Below, one piece after another: positions 1 through 9,877 of a stretch of 64,000 bases of DNA. How positions within the stretch are numbered: position 1 is the first letter of the stretch; the number at the start of each line of letters is the position of its first letter. Location: contig NZ_WING01000001.1 of assembly GCF_009793335.1 (NCBI RefSeq), positions 1,736,001-1,800,000 of the forward strand, written 5' to 3'. The translations under genes and the position numbers were made by a program. The notes beneath the pieces were generated by a model, which saw only the letters and a list, made by a program, of their open reading frames with translations, made no database searches and was not told the origin of the DNA. The stretch comes from Actinomadura sp. J1-007. GTDB taxonomy: Bacteria > Actinomycetota > Actinomycetes > Streptosporangiales > Streptosporangiaceae.

Positions 1-833
1 GGCTGCGCGTCCTCGCGAACGGCGAGCCGGACGGGAGGCCGGCGCGGCACGGCGGGCGGACGACGTTCCGGTGGCGGTCGTCGCGCCCGATGGCGGGCTA
101 CCTGGCGACGGTCGCGATCGGAAAGTTCAAGGTCGCGGACGGCCGCACCCGCGACGGCCTCCGGACGATCTCCGCGGTGGACCCGGCCGTCACGCGCGAC
201 CCGGCGTGGCTCCAGCGGACGACCGGCGCGGTGACGGGGTGGGCGGCGCGGCTGTTCGGGCCGTTCCCGTTCGACTCGACGGGCGGGATCCTGGACGACG
301 CGTCGGTCGGGTACGCGCTGGAGACGCAGAACCGGCCGACGTACCCCGGCACCGTCGACACCGGCCTGCTCGTGCACGAGCTGGCGCACCAGTGGTTCGG
401 CGACAGCGTGAGCGTCACGCGGTGGCAGGACATCTGGCTGAACGAGGGCTTCGCCACGTACGCCGAATGGCTCTGGACCGAGCAGCACGGCGGGCGCAGC
501 GCGCGCAAGACGTTCGAGGAGGCGTACGGCCGCCCCGCGAACTCCCCCGACTGGAAGGTGCCTCCGGCGAGGCCGGGGCGCAAGGCCATGTTCGACACGT
601 TCGCCGTCTACACGCGGCCCGCCATGATGCTGCACGTGCTGCGCACGCGGGTGGGCGACGCCGCGTTCTTCGGCATCCTGCGCGCGTGGACGGCCGGGCA
701 CGCGGGCGGGAACGCGACGACCGCCGACTTCGCGGCGCTGGCCGAGCGGGAGACGGGGCTGGAGCTCGATCGGTTCTTCGAGGCGTGGCTGTTCACCCCG
801 GCCCGGCCGCGCCAATCCGAAATCCCGTCCTGA
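1..833 (+). CDS. M1 family metallopeptidase (aminopeptidase N-like), 5' partial
   Basis: Zinc aminopeptidase of family M1, of which only the C-terminal 276 residues lie in the window; the frame is open from base 3. The zinc site is complete: HELAH at bases 375-389 supplies two histidines, and NEGF follows with exactly 18 residues between HELAH and the glutamate ligand. The substrate-cleft motif reads YALETQ, as in the next gene. The protein stops soon after the catalytic domain and lacks the long C-terminal helical domain of PepN, as in the short secreted M1 enzymes of actinomycetes. It is a tandem paralogue of the downstream M1 gene. Family is certain; the signal peptide and start lie outside the window. 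Confidence 0.93.
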   Translation, partial: LRVLANGEPDGRPARHGGRTTFRWRSSRPMAGYLATVAIGKFKVADGRTRDGLRTISAVDPAVTRDPAWLQRTTGAVTGWAARLFGPFPFDSTGGILDDASVGYALETQNRPTYPGTVDTGLLVHELAHQWFGDSVSVTRWQDIWLNEGFATYAEWLWTEQHGGRSARKTFEEAYGRPANSPDWKVPPARPGRKAMFDTFAVYTRPAMMLHVLRTRVGDAAFFGILRAWTAGHAGGNATTADFAALAERETGLELDRFFEAWLFTPARPRQSEIPS

Positions 834-924
834 ACTGGCCGATTTGAGATCATTTCGCTCTTGAATCCGGGGTGGGCACCCGAAATTCTTGGGCGAACGT
901 GACTTCACATCGAGGACGAGGTTC

Positions 925-2351
925 ATGAGCAGATCCCCCGAGCTCTGGCCGCGCTGACGCTCGGCGTCACCGCGGGCCTCATGGTGTCGGCGGTGCCCGC
1001 CGACGCCGCCGCCGTCGCCCGGTTCACCCCCGGGGCACCGGGCGCCGGGGACCCGTACTTCCCCGACATGGGCAACGGAGGGTACGACGTCGCGCACTAC
1101 GACATCGGCCTGAAGTACGACCCGGCCACCAAGGGCATCCAGGCCGTCACCAGGATCACCGCGCGGGCCACCCAGAACCTGTCCCGGTTCGACCTCGACT
1201 TCCAGGGCCCGCTGAAGATCTCCGCGCTCGCGGTGAACGGCCGCAAGGCTTCCTACACGCGCAGCGGCGCGCAGGAACTGGTCATCACGCCGCGCAAGGG
1301 GCTGCGCAAGAACTCCAGGTTCACCGTGACCGTCGCGTACTCCGGCGTGCCGCAGACGATCGACGACGCGACGCTCGGCACGTCCGGCTGGGTCCCGACC
1401 CCCGACGGCGGCGTGATGCTGAACCAGCCGATCGGCGCCGCCACGGTCTACCCGGTCAACGACCACCCGACCGACAAGGCGACCTACTCCTTCACCCTGG
1501 CCGCGCCGAAGAACCTCACCACCCTCGCCAACGGCGACTTCAAGGGCAAGCGCACCAAGGGCGGCTGGACGGTCTCGCGCTGGGAGATGCGCAGCCCGAT
1601 GGCCAGCGAGCTCGCGATGATCGCGATCGGGAGGTACGACGTGGTGAGCGGCCGTACCAAGGCCGGCGTCCCGAACCTCACGGCGACCGATCAGGCGCTC
1701 GGCACCAAGCCCGGCCTCGCCGCCGACTTCCAGAAGCAGACCGGCGTGGTCACCGACTGGCTGGCGTCGGTGTACGGGCGCTACCCGTTCCGCTCGACCG
1801 GCGGCATCACGGTGAAGGCCAACGTCGGGTACGCGCTGGAGACCCAGGGCCGCCCCGTCTACGACCTGACCCGCCGTCCCGGAACGATCCCGAGCGGCGG
1901 CCTGCTGGCGCACGAGCTGGGCCACCAGTGGTTCGGCGACGCGGTCTCGCCGGAGCGGTGGGCCGACATCTGGCTGAACGAGGGCTTCGCGACGTACTCC
2001 GAGTGGCTGTACGCCGAGAAGTTCGAGGGCAAGCCGGTGCAGACGAGCTTCGGCGAGCTCTACGCCACCCCGGAGAGCGACGACCTCTGGAAGGGCAAGG
2101 TCTCCGACCCGGGCCGCGACGGCATCTTCGACGGCCTGGTGTACGACCGGGGCGCGATGGCGATCCACGCGCTGCGCACGGCCATCGGCGACAGGGCGTT
2201 CTTCCGCCTGCTGAAGGAGTGGCCGGCCCGGTACGGCGGCGGCAACGCCTCCACGGCCGACTTCGAGGCGTTCGCCAAGAGGATCAGCGGCAAGAACCTC
2301 GACGCCCTCTTCAGGACCTGGCTCCACAGCGAGGGCAAGCCCTCCCTGTAG
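925..2351 (+). CDS. Secreted M1 family metallopeptidase, frame break in signal peptide
   Basis: Short secreted M1 zinc aminopeptidase. HELGH at bases 1911-1925 and NEGF 18 residues later give the zinc ligands. The catalytic frame is open from about base 903 but has no good start before ATG 981, which sits inside a hydrophobic stretch. ATG 925 is preceded by GAGGACGAGG, a good ribosome site, but as read meets TGA after ten codons. Adding one C to the five-C run at 935-939 joins ATG 925 to the catalytic frame and gives a classic signal peptide: MSRSPRALAALTL, then a hydrophobic core, then a cut near ADAAA. I therefore place the start at 925 with a suspected one-base sequence error; as literally read, translation could only start at 981. 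Confidence 0.85.
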
Positions 2352-2381
2352 CACGACCGGGCGGTACCGGCCGTCGAGCCG

Positions 2382-2428
2382 CGGCGTGCCGTTCGCGGGG
2401 CCTCCACCCCCGCGGACGGCACGCCGCA
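2382..2428. terminator. Bidirectional hairpin terminator
   Basis: A 12-bp perfect stem (GCGGCGTGCCGT at 2382-2393 with its complement at 2417-2428) continues, after a 2x2 internal mismatch, into a second 6-bp G/C stem. It lies between the convergent M1 peptidase and threonine ammonia-lyase genes and could stop both. There is no U-tract, which is usual in actinomycetes. Confidence 0.6.
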
Positions 2429-2468
2429 CGCCGTTGGGACGACGCTCCCGCGCGTTCCGTGGGAAGGG

Positions 2469-3677
2469 TCAGACGAAGGTCAGGGTGTAGCCCTTGTCCC
2501 TGAGGTGGCCGATGACGTCCTCGCTGTGCTCGGCGCCGCGCGTCTCCAGGTGCATCAGCACCTCGGCCTCCTCGACGTGCAGGCGGGCCGCGACGCGCTC
2601 GTGCATGACGTCCAGCACGTTGACGCCCAGCCCGGCGAGCTCGCTCAGCAGGTCGACCAGCGCGCCCGGACGGTCCTTCAGGCGGCAGCGCGCGACGAGG
2701 TAGCGGCCCGTTCCGGCGAGGCCGTGCCGCAGCACCTTCGACAGCAGCAGCGGGTCGATGTTGCCGCCCGACAGCAGCGCGACGACCGGCGTGCGGACGG
2801 CGTAGGAGTGCTCCAGCAGCGCGGCGACCCCGGCGGCTCCGGCGGGCTCGACGACCTGCTTGGCGCGTTCGAGGCAGAGCAGCAGCGCCTGCGAGATCGA
2901 CTCCTCGGTGACGGTGACGACCGCGTCGACCAGCTCGGTCACCAGCTCGTAGGTGAGGTCGCCGGGGCAGCCGACGGAGATCCCGTCGGCCATCGTGGGC
3001 TGCACCTCCACCCGGGTCGGGCGCCCGGCGGCGAGCGAGGCCGGGAACGCGGCGGCGCGCTTGGCCTGCGCCCCGACCACCTTGACGTCGTCGCTCTCGC
3101 CCTTGAGCGCGACCGCGACGCCGGACATCAGCCCGCCGCCGCCGACCGCGCCGACGACCGTCCGGACGTCGGGGCACTGTTCGAGGATCTCCAGCCCGAC
3201 GGTGCCCTGCCCCGCGACCACGTCCTCGTGGTCGAACGGGTGGATCAGCACGGCGCCGGTGTCGTCGGCGTGCTTGCGCGCCGCGACCAGGCACTCGTCC
3301 ACGGTCGGGCCCGGGAACTCGACCTCGGCGCCGTAGCCCTTGGTCGCGGCGACCTTCGGCAGCGGCGCGCCCTCGGGCATGTAGACGGTCGCCTTGCAGC
3401 CGAGCATGGACGCGGCGAGCGCGACGCCCTGCGCGTGGTTGCCCGCGCTGGCCGCGACGACGCCGCGGGCCCGTTCGGCGTCGCTGAGCCGCGCGATCCG
3501 CACGTACGCGCCGCGGATCTTGAACGAGCCCGTCCGCTGGAGGTGCTCGCACTTGAGGAAGACGGGGCCGCCGATGGCCTCGGACAGCGCGCGGGAGTGG
3601 ATCAGCGGGGTCGGGACGGCGACCCCGTCCAGCAACTCCCGGGCGGCGCGGATGTCATCGACGGTGACGAGGGCCAT
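2469..3677 (-). CDS. ilvA: Threonine ammonia-lyase (threonine dehydratase) with ACT domain
   Basis: PLP enzyme that deaminates L-threonine to 2-oxobutanoate, the entry step to isoleucine, and may also use serine. The fold-type II catalytic domain covers residues 1-320. The PLP lysine is in GSFKIRGA near residue 52, ASAGNHAQG is the substrate/phosphate loop, and GGGGLMSG is the glycine loop that grips PLP phosphate. Residues 325-402 form one ACT-like regulatory domain (GRYLVARCRLKDRPGAL). At 402 aa with a single ACT domain it matches the shorter TdcB/IlvA class common in actinomycetes rather than the 514-aa two-ACT enzyme. Start MALVTVDD is the first ATG of the frame. It shares strand with the ROK kinase gene, 133 bp away. 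Confidence 0.93.
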   Translation of the reverse strand: MALVTVDDIRAARELLDGVAVPTPLIHSRALSEAIGGPVFLKCEHLQRTGSFKIRGAYVRIARLSDAERARGVVAASAGNHAQGVALAASMLGCKATVYMPEGAPLPKVAATKGYGAEVEFPGPTVDECLVAARKHADDTGAVLIHPFDHEDVVAGQGTVGLEILEQCPDVRTVVGAVGGGGLMSGVAVALKGESDDVKVVGAQAKRAAAFPASLAAGRPTRVEVQPTMADGISVGCPGDLTYELVTELVDAVVTVTEESISQALLLCLERAKQVVEPAGAAGVAALLEHSYAVRTPVVALLSGGNIDPLLLSKVLRHGLAGTGRYLVARCRLKDRPGALVDLLSELAGLGVNVLDVMHERVAARLHVEEAEVLMHLETRGAEHSEDVIGHLRDKGYTLTFV

Positions 3678-3810
3678 GCCCCGATCTTGCCACGCCGTCC
3701 GGGTGGCGCGTTCCGATCTTGTCGGGCGCGGCCGTCCCGGCGGGGTCGAGGGCGGCGGATCGGGGCGCGGGGTTCCGTACCGGCCGGGGGCCGCCGCCCC
3801 AGGGGACGGA

Positions 3811-4782
3811 TCAGTCGGCGTTCCAGTAGCGGTCGCCGGCGAACACGAGGGCGGCGGCGCCGATCAGCCCGGACGTCTGCCCGAGCGCGGCGGGCACCAC
3901 CTGCACCTGCCGGGCGAACGCCATCCGCGCGTGCCTGCGCAGCGCCTCCTCCAGCGGGTCGAACAGCAGCGCGCCCGCCTGCGACAGGCCGCCGCCGATC
4001 GCGACCACCTCCAGGTCGCACAGGTGCGTCGCCGACGCGATCGCGATGCCGAGCGCCCGCCCGGCGCGCCGCATCGCCGACGCGGCGACCGGATGGCCCC
4101 GGCGGGCGTCGGCGGCGAGGTCCACGCCCGTGACGTCCCGCCGTCCGGGCCGCCAGCCCTGCTCCTGCGCCCAGGCGACCAGCCCGGGACCGCGCGCGAT
4201 CGCCTCCAGGCAGCCCCGGCCGCCGCACTTGCACGGCGGGCCCTCCGGATCGACGACCACGTGCCCGATGTGCCCGGCGTTGCCGCTGGCCCCGTCGATC
4301 AGGTGCCCGTCCAGGACCAGTCCGCCGCCGACGCCCGTGGACACGACCATGCCGAGGACGTTGCCGCGGCCCCGGCCCGCGCCGCGCCAGTGCTCGCCCG
4401 CCACCACGCAGATCGCGTCGTTGTGGACCCGCACGGGCACCCCGGGGTACGCGGCGCGCAGCCGCGCCCGCAGCGGGAACCCGCGCCACGCCGGGATGTT
4501 GAGCGGCGACACCTCCGCGGCCGGCCAGGTCATCGGCCCGCCGCAGCCGACGCCGACGCCCGCGAGGGCGGGCGCGCCCGCGTCGGCGACGAGCTTGTCG
4601 AGCAGCGCCTCCAGCGTCCGCCAGAGCCCGTCGGCGTCCAGCGCCGGGTCGCTCGGGGTGTCGATCCGGCCGTACCCGGTGACGCGGCCGCCGGGCGCGA
4701 CCAGCGCCGCCGCCATCTTCGTCCCGCCGATGTCGACCGCGAGAACCGGCCGGGCCTCCCGGCCCGCCGCCGTGTCGCTCAT
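3811..4782 (-). CDS. ROK family sugar kinase (glucokinase-like)
   Basis: ATP-dependent sugar kinase of the ROK family, most likely acting on glucose or an N-acetylated hexosamine. The N-terminal phosphate loop DIGGTKMAAA lies near residue 17. VHNDA contains the catalytic aspartate. The zinc cluster has the family signature CKCGGRGCLE, preceded by the histidine ligand in GHIGHVV. At 323 aa it has no N-terminal helix-turn-helix, so it is an enzyme, not a NagC/XylR-type repressor. The exact sugar cannot be decided from sequence alone. Confidence 0.9.
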   Translation of the reverse strand: MSDTAAGREARPVLAVDIGGTKMAAALVAPGGRVTGYGRIDTPSDPALDADGLWRTLEALLDKLVADAGAPALAGVGVGCGGPMTWPAAEVSPLNIPAWRGFPLRARLRAAYPGVPVRVHNDAICVVAGEHWRGAGRGRGNVLGMVVSTGVGGGLVLDGHLIDGASGNAGHIGHVVVDPEGPPCKCGGRGCLEAIARGPGLVAWAQEQGWRPGRRDVTGVDLAADARRGHPVAASAMRRAGRALGIAIASATHLCDLEVVAIGGGLSQAGALLFDPLEEALRRHARMAFARQVQVVPAALGQTSGLIGAAALVFAGDRYWNAD

Positions 4783-4870
4783 GTCGTCCCTCCAGGCCCG
4801 GCCGCCGCGCCCGCCGGGCGGCGGCCCACCCGATCCTCACCCGCCGGGCGGCGGCCCGGCGCCCCGGCGG

Positions 4871-6031
4871 TCACTCGCCGGACGTCCGGCCGAACGCGAG
4901 GATCGACGCGGTGAAGCCGTGCACGTGGTTGCGGCCCGCGACGGGCCCGATCTCGCCCGCCGCGAAGAACCCGCCGACCCCGGCCGGCCCGAACGCCCGG
5001 TCGAGCACCTTCGCGTCGTGGTCGGAGTCGGGGAACATCGCCCGGCCCCGCCCGTTGCACGAGAACACCAGCGCCCCCTCGACGGGCGACAGGTCGAACC
5101 GTTCGAGCAGCTCGGCGAGGTCGTCCTCGGCCGCGCCCGCGTCGCGGACCTGGAAGCGCACCGTGCGGCCCACGTCCACCACGTCGCCGATCGCGATCGC
5201 GCCGCTGTCGGTGTCGGCGCCGACCACGCCCCGCACGAGGAAGTCGCCGTGCTCGTGCTCGTCGGCGTACTCGTCCATCGCCACGCCGATCAGCAGGCCG
5301 CGCCCGGCGAGCTCCTGCTCCTCCTCCGGCAGCGCGAGGACGATCTCCTCCAGCTTCTCCAGCGCGGGCTGCCCCGCCAGCTCGTACAGCACGTTCTCGT
5401 CGGCCCTGGTCACCACCATGTCGGGGCCGATCGGCCGCGCGCCCTGGCTGACCACGGTCGCGGCCGTGACCGTGCCGCCGATCACCACGCCGACCGCGCC
5501 GTCGTCGAACACCTCGCCGCCGACGAACAGCCGGGCCGTGCCCCGCGCGGTGCCCTCGGCCATCCCGCCGACGAGCGGCAGGCCCGGCAGCGACTCCCCG
5601 GACCGTTCGACGAACGCGTCCACAGGGAACGAGAACGGGTCGGCGAGCAGCACGCCCACCACGTCGTCGTCGCGGCCCTCCGGCATCCCGACCACGATCA
5701 GCCGGTCCTCGGCCTTCAGCGTCTCCAGCCGGAACGGCTCCAGCCGCGCGCCGGGCAGCACCGCCGCCCACGCGCTGACCGCGCCGTCCTCCTCCACGCC
5801 GCGGCCCGCCCCGATCACGCCGGAGGCGCTGCACCCGAGCACGACGGCGTCGCCCGCGGCCTCCGAGGCGCGCATCGCCGCGTCCTCCACCCGCTCAGGG
5901 TCGCCCCCCGACACGAACACGCACACCAGGTCGGGCGGGGCGCTGAGCGGCGCGAGCGCCTGCTCGACCGCCGCCCCGGCGGCCTCGGACAGGTCCGGTC
6001 CGAGGGCCAGGCCGTCACCGAACCGCGCCAT
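4871..6031 (-). CDS. FIST domain sensory protein
   Basis: Cytoplasmic FIST (F-box and intracellular signal transduction) protein of 386 aa. The N-terminal FIST_N part (about residues 30-220) contains VFVSGGDPE, LGCSASGVIGAG and PLVGGMAEG. The C-terminal FIST_C part (about 225-370) ends with GALVFSCNGRG and GFFAAGEIGPVAG, the most conserved stretch of the family. FIST proteins are thought to bind small ligands, perhaps amino acids, and usually act with kinases or cyclases, none of which is adjacent. Function in this organism is unknown. The start codon lies about 120 bp from the divergent AAA+ gene. Confidence 0.85.
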   Translation of the reverse strand: MARFGDGLALGPDLSEAAGAAVEQALAPLSAPPDLVCVFVSGGDPERVEDAAMRASEAAGDAVVLGCSASGVIGAGRGVEEDGAVSAWAAVLPGARLEPFRLETLKAEDRLIVVGMPEGRDDDVVGVLLADPFSFPVDAFVERSGESLPGLPLVGGMAEGTARGTARLFVGGEVFDDGAVGVVIGGTVTAATVVSQGARPIGPDMVVTRADENVLYELAGQPALEKLEEIVLALPEEEQELAGRGLLIGVAMDEYADEHEHGDFLVRGVVGADTDSGAIAIGDVVDVGRTVRFQVRDAGAAEDDLAELLERFDLSPVEGALVFSCNGRGRAMFPDSDHDAKVLDRAFGPAGVGGFFAAGEIGPVAGRNHVHGFTASILAFGRTSGE

Positions 6032-6154
6032 GGGCGCCGCCTCCCCCGTGGGTATCTCCGCCTGACATCACGCTCCTAGTCTCTACGAAAGCGCGGTCGG
6101 TGAATCCACTATCGAGGGTGCGATTCGGCGTTCGCGCGACGTAATGTCGATCGC

Positions 6155-7576
6155 GTGCGTCCAACCACACCTCCCGAGACCACCCTGGGCGAGCTGCGCA
6201 CCAGCGGCCACGTCCGGCGGACGGTGAAGGCCGAGATCCGCCACAACCTGCTCGAACGGCTGAGATCGGGCGAGCCCCGCTTCCCCGGCATCCTCGGGTT
6301 CGACGACACGGTCGTCCCGCACCTGGAACGGGCCCTGCTCGCGGGCCACGACCTCGTGCTGCTGGGCGAGCGGGGGCAGGGCAAGACGCGGCTGATCCGC
6401 ACCCTGGCCGGGCTGCTGGACGAGTGGACCCCGGTGGTGGCCGGCTGCGAGATCAACGACCATCCGTACGACCCGGTGTGCGTGCGCTGCCTCCGGCTCG
6501 CCGCCGAGCTGGGCGAAGAGCTGCCGGTCGCGTGGCTGCACCGCGACGACCGCTACGGCGAGAAGCTCGCGACCCCCGACACCGGCGTCGGCGACCTGAT
6601 CGGCGACGTCGACCCGATCAAGGTCGCCGAAGGCCGCACCCTCGGCGACCCCGAGACCGTCCACTTCGGGCTCGTCCCGCGCACCAACCGCGGGATCTTC
6701 TCCATCAACGAGCTGCCCGACCTCGCCGAGCGCATCCAGGTGTCGCTGCTCAACGTGCTGGAGGAGCGCGACGTCCAGATCCGCGGCTACGCGCTGCGGC
6801 TGCCGCTGGACCTGCTGCTCGTCGCGAGCGCCAACCCCGAGGACTACACCAACCGGGGCCGCATCATCACCCCGCTGAAGGACCGCTTCGGCGCCGAGAT
6901 CCGCACCCACTACCCGCTGGACCTCGACGCCGAGCTGGCGCTGATCCGGCAGGAGGCCGACTTCGCCGACCTCGCCGGCGCCGAGGCCGAGGTGCCCGAG
7001 CACCTGATCGAGGTCATCGCCCGGTTCACCCGGCTCGTCCGCGAGTCCAGCGCGGTCGACGGCCGTTCTGGCGTGTCGGCGCGGTTCGCGCTCGCCGGCG
7101 CCGAGACGGTCGCGGCGGGCGCGGTCCGCCGCGCCGCGCTCACCGGCGAGGAACGGCCCGTCGCGCGCGTGTGCGACCTGCCCGCGGTGGTCCCCTCGCT
7201 GCTCGGCAAGGTCGAGTTCGAGGTCAGCGAGGAGGGCCGCGAGCAGGAGGTGCTGGAGCACCTGCTGCGCCGGGCCGTCGCCGAGACCTACCGGCGCTCC
7301 CTCGGCGCGGCCGACCTGTCCGGGCTGCTCGACAAGTTCGACGCCGGCGACAGCGTGGAGTCCGGCGAGCTGGTGCCCGCGGCGGAGCTGCTGCGCCGGG
7401 TCGGCCAGATCCCCGGCCTCGCCAAGATCATGGAACGGCTGGACATGACCGGGGAGTCGCCCGGCCAGGCCGCGGCCGCGCTGGAGTTCGCGCTGGAGGG
7501 GCTGTTCCTCACCCGCCGGCTGTCCAAGGACGTGCCCGAGGGGCGGTCCGACGGGACGGCCACCTACCGGACCTAG
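6155..7576 (+). CDS. MoxR/Mg-chelatase ChlI-type AAA+ ATPase
   Basis: AAA+ ATPase of 473 aa in the MoxR/ChlI clade. Walker A is GERGQGKTR near residue 73. The Walker B region reads IFSINELP, with Asn-Glu where most relatives have Asp-Glu. Sensor 1 is LLVASANPEDYTNRG, and RIITPLKDRFGAEIRTHYPL supplies the arginine-finger region. The start is GTG 6155. The next gene encodes a VWA protein, the usual partner of this clade (compare BchI/BchD and RavA/ViaA), so the two probably work together as an ATP-driven chaperone or metal-insertion machine. No chlorophyll or cobalamin genes are nearby, so a pigment role is unlikely. Confidence 0.9.
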   Translation: MRPTTPPETTLGELRTSGHVRRTVKAEIRHNLLERLRSGEPRFPGILGFDDTVVPHLERALLAGHDLVLLGERGQGKTRLIRTLAGLLDEWTPVVAGCEINDHPYDPVCVRCLRLAAELGEELPVAWLHRDDRYGEKLATPDTGVGDLIGDVDPIKVAEGRTLGDPETVHFGLVPRTNRGIFSINELPDLAERIQVSLLNVLEERDVQIRGYALRLPLDLLLVASANPEDYTNRGRIITPLKDRFGAEIRTHYPLDLDAELALIRQEADFADLAGAEAEVPEHLIEVIARFTRLVRESSAVDGRSGVSARFALAGAETVAAGAVRRAALTGEERPVARVCDLPAVVPSLLGKVEFEVSEEGREQEVLEHLLRRAVAETYRRSLGAADLSGLLDKFDAGDSVESGELVPAAELLRRVGQIPGLAKIMERLDMTGESPGQAAAALEFALEGLFLTRRLSKDVPEGRSDGTATYRT

Positions 7577-7662
7577 GGGCCCGGCACGTCCATCGTGAAC
7601 GGCAGGACACCGCGGGCCCGCACCGGGTCCGCAGGTGGCGCGTCCCGAGATTGGGGGCCGAC

Positions 7663-9728
7663 ATGAGTCGTTACCGGTACGGCGCGTACCACGACGGGCC
7701 CGACCCGCTCGCCCCGCCCTACGACGTCCGGGCCGCCCTGGACGCGATGGGCGACTCGGTGCTGGAGGGCACCCGCCCGGAGGACGCCCTGCGCGACCTG
7801 CTGCGCCGCGGGCTGCCCGGCGCGCAGGGGCGGCGCGGGCTCGACGACCTGCTGCGGCAGGTCCGCGAGCGGCGCCGGTCGCTGCGCGACCGCGGCCGCC
7901 TGGACGGCACGCTGGAGCAGGTCCGCGCGCTGCTCGACACCGCGGTCGGGCAGGAGCGGGCCGAGCTGTTCCCCGACCCGTCCGACGACGCGCGGCTGCG
8001 CGAGGCCGAGCTGGACGCGCTGCCGGACGACACCGCGCAGGCCGTCCGGCGGCTGTCGGACTACCAGTGGCGGTCCGGCGCGGCGCGCGAGACGTTCGAG
8101 CAGCTCAAGGAGCTGCTGCGGCGCGACGTGCTGGACGCCCAGTTCCAGGGCATGAAGCAGGCGCTCCAGGGCCAGGACCCCGCCGCGATGGAGCGGATCA
8201 AGGACATGATGGCCGCGCTCAACCGGATGCTGGAGCGGGACGCGCGCGGCGAGCACACCCAGGACGACTTCGACCGGTTCATGGAGGAGTTCGGCGACCT
8301 GTTCCCCGACGCCCCCGCGACCTGGAGGAGCTGGTCGACTCGCTCGCCCGCCGCGCCGCGGCGATGGACCGGCTCCTCGCCTCGCTCAGCCCCGAGCAGC
8401 GCGCCGAGCTGGCCGGGCTGATGGAGCAGGCCATGCAGGACGCGGGCCTCGCCATGGAGATGGCGCGGCTCGGCGACGCGCTGCGCGCCCGCCGTCCCGA
8501 CCTCGGCTGGGGCCAGCCCGAGCAGATGACCGGCGACGCCCCGCTCGGCATGGGCGACGCCACGACCGCGCTCGCCGAGCTGGCCGACCTCGCCGACCTG
8601 GAGTCCGCGCTCGCGCAGGACTACCCGGGCGCCCGGCTGGACGACGTGGACGAGGAGGCCGTGCGGCGCGCCCTCGGCCGCCAGGCGGTGGACGACCTGT
8701 CGGCGCTGCGGCGCATCGAGGCCGAGCTGGAGCGGCAGGGCTACCTCCAGCGCAGGCGCGGCGACCTGGAGCTGACGCCGAAGGCCGTCAGGCGGCTGGG
8801 CGAGACCGCGCTGCGCCGCGTGTTCTCCCAGCTCACGACGGGACGGCAGGGCGACCACGACCAGCACGACGCCGGGCAGGCCGGGGAGCTGACCGGGTCG
8901 AGCCGCGAGTGGCGGTTCGGCGACGAGCAGCCCCTCGACGTCGTCCGTACGGTGTCCAACGCGATCCGCCGCAACGTCATGGACGGCCGCGCCGCCCTGG
9001 CCGCCGCCGACGCGCCGCCCGTCGCGCGCCCGGAGGACCCGCGCCTCGTCCGGCCCGAGGGCCCGCGGCTCGTCCGCGGGGACGGCTCTCGGGCGCCCGG
9101 CGGCGTGCGGCTGAGCGTGGACGACTTCGAGGTGCAGGAGACCGAGCGCCGCACCGGCGCGGCGGTGTGCCTGCTGGTCGACCTGTCGTACTCGATGGTG
9201 CTGCGCGGGACGTGGGCCGCGGCCAAGCAGACGACCCTCGCCCTGCACACCCTGGTCACCGGGAAGTTCCCGCAGGACGCCATCGAGATCATCGGGTTCT
9301 CCAACTACGCGCGGGTGCTGCACCCGACGGAGATGGCGGGGCTCGACTGGGACATGGTCCAGGGCACCAACCTGCACCACGCGCTGATGATCGCGGGACG
9401 GCACCTGGACCGCCATCCCGACTTCGAGCCGATCGTGCTCGTGGTCACCGACGGCGAGCCGACCGCGCACCTGCGGCCGGACGGCCGCTCGCTGTTCGAC
9501 TACCCGCCGTCCAGCGAGACGCTCGTGCTCACCCTCGCCGAGGTCGACAAGATGACGCGGCGCGGCGCGTGCATGAACTTCTTCATGCTCGCCGAGGACC
9601 GCCGGCTCGTGTCGTTCGTCGAGGAGGTCGCGCGCCGCAACGGCGGCCGGGTGTTCGCGCCCGACGCCGAACGGCTCGGCGAGTACGTCGTCAGCGACTA
9701 CCTCCGCGTGCGCCGAGGCCGCCGCTGA
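7663..9728 (+). pseudogene. VWA domain protein (MoxR partner), frameshifted as read
   Basis: Partner of the upstream AAA+ ATPase. From ATG 7663 (MSRYRYGAYHDG) the frame encodes a charged helical region, then leaves frame near 8312. The rest continues one frame away through the C-terminal von Willebrand A domain to the stop at 9728. The MIDAS motif reads DLSYS, followed by VTDGEPT as the second metal loop. Adding one C to the five-C run at 8312-8316 turns PDAPATWRSW into PDAPRDLEELVDSLARR and yields one protein of about 688 aa. Either the gene is truly broken or, more likely, one base is missing from the sequence. The intact product would bind Mg2+ through MIDAS and deliver substrates to the ATPase. 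Confidence 0.85.
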
Positions 9729-9788
9729 CGACGCGCGCCGCCCGCCCGGCGCCCCGCGGCCCGTCCGCCCGGCGGGCCACCGCCGCCT

Positions 9789-9843
9789 CGCGCGCCGTCC
9801 GACCCGCGCGCCGTCCGCCCTCCGCCCCGCGCGCCGTCCGACC
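9789..9843. repeat. Three direct copies of a 16-mer
   Basis: CGCGCGCCGTCCG(A/C)CC occurs at 9789-9804, 9805-9820 and 9828-9843. The first two copies abut and the third follows a 7-nt spacer. The array lies in the 149-bp gap between the VWA gene and the small membrane protein gene. It has no obvious coding content. Confidence 0.75.
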
Positions 9844-9877
9844 GGCGGGCGGGGGCGGGTGGGACTAGGTTGGCGTC

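Noticed and set aside
2505..4133. Very long open frames opposite threonine ammonia-lyase and the ROK kinase, rich in Arg, Ala, Gly and Asp
   Set aside because: They are mirror frames of strongly supported genes in very GC-rich DNA, where stop codons are rare; they have no domain, ribosome site or plausible composition.
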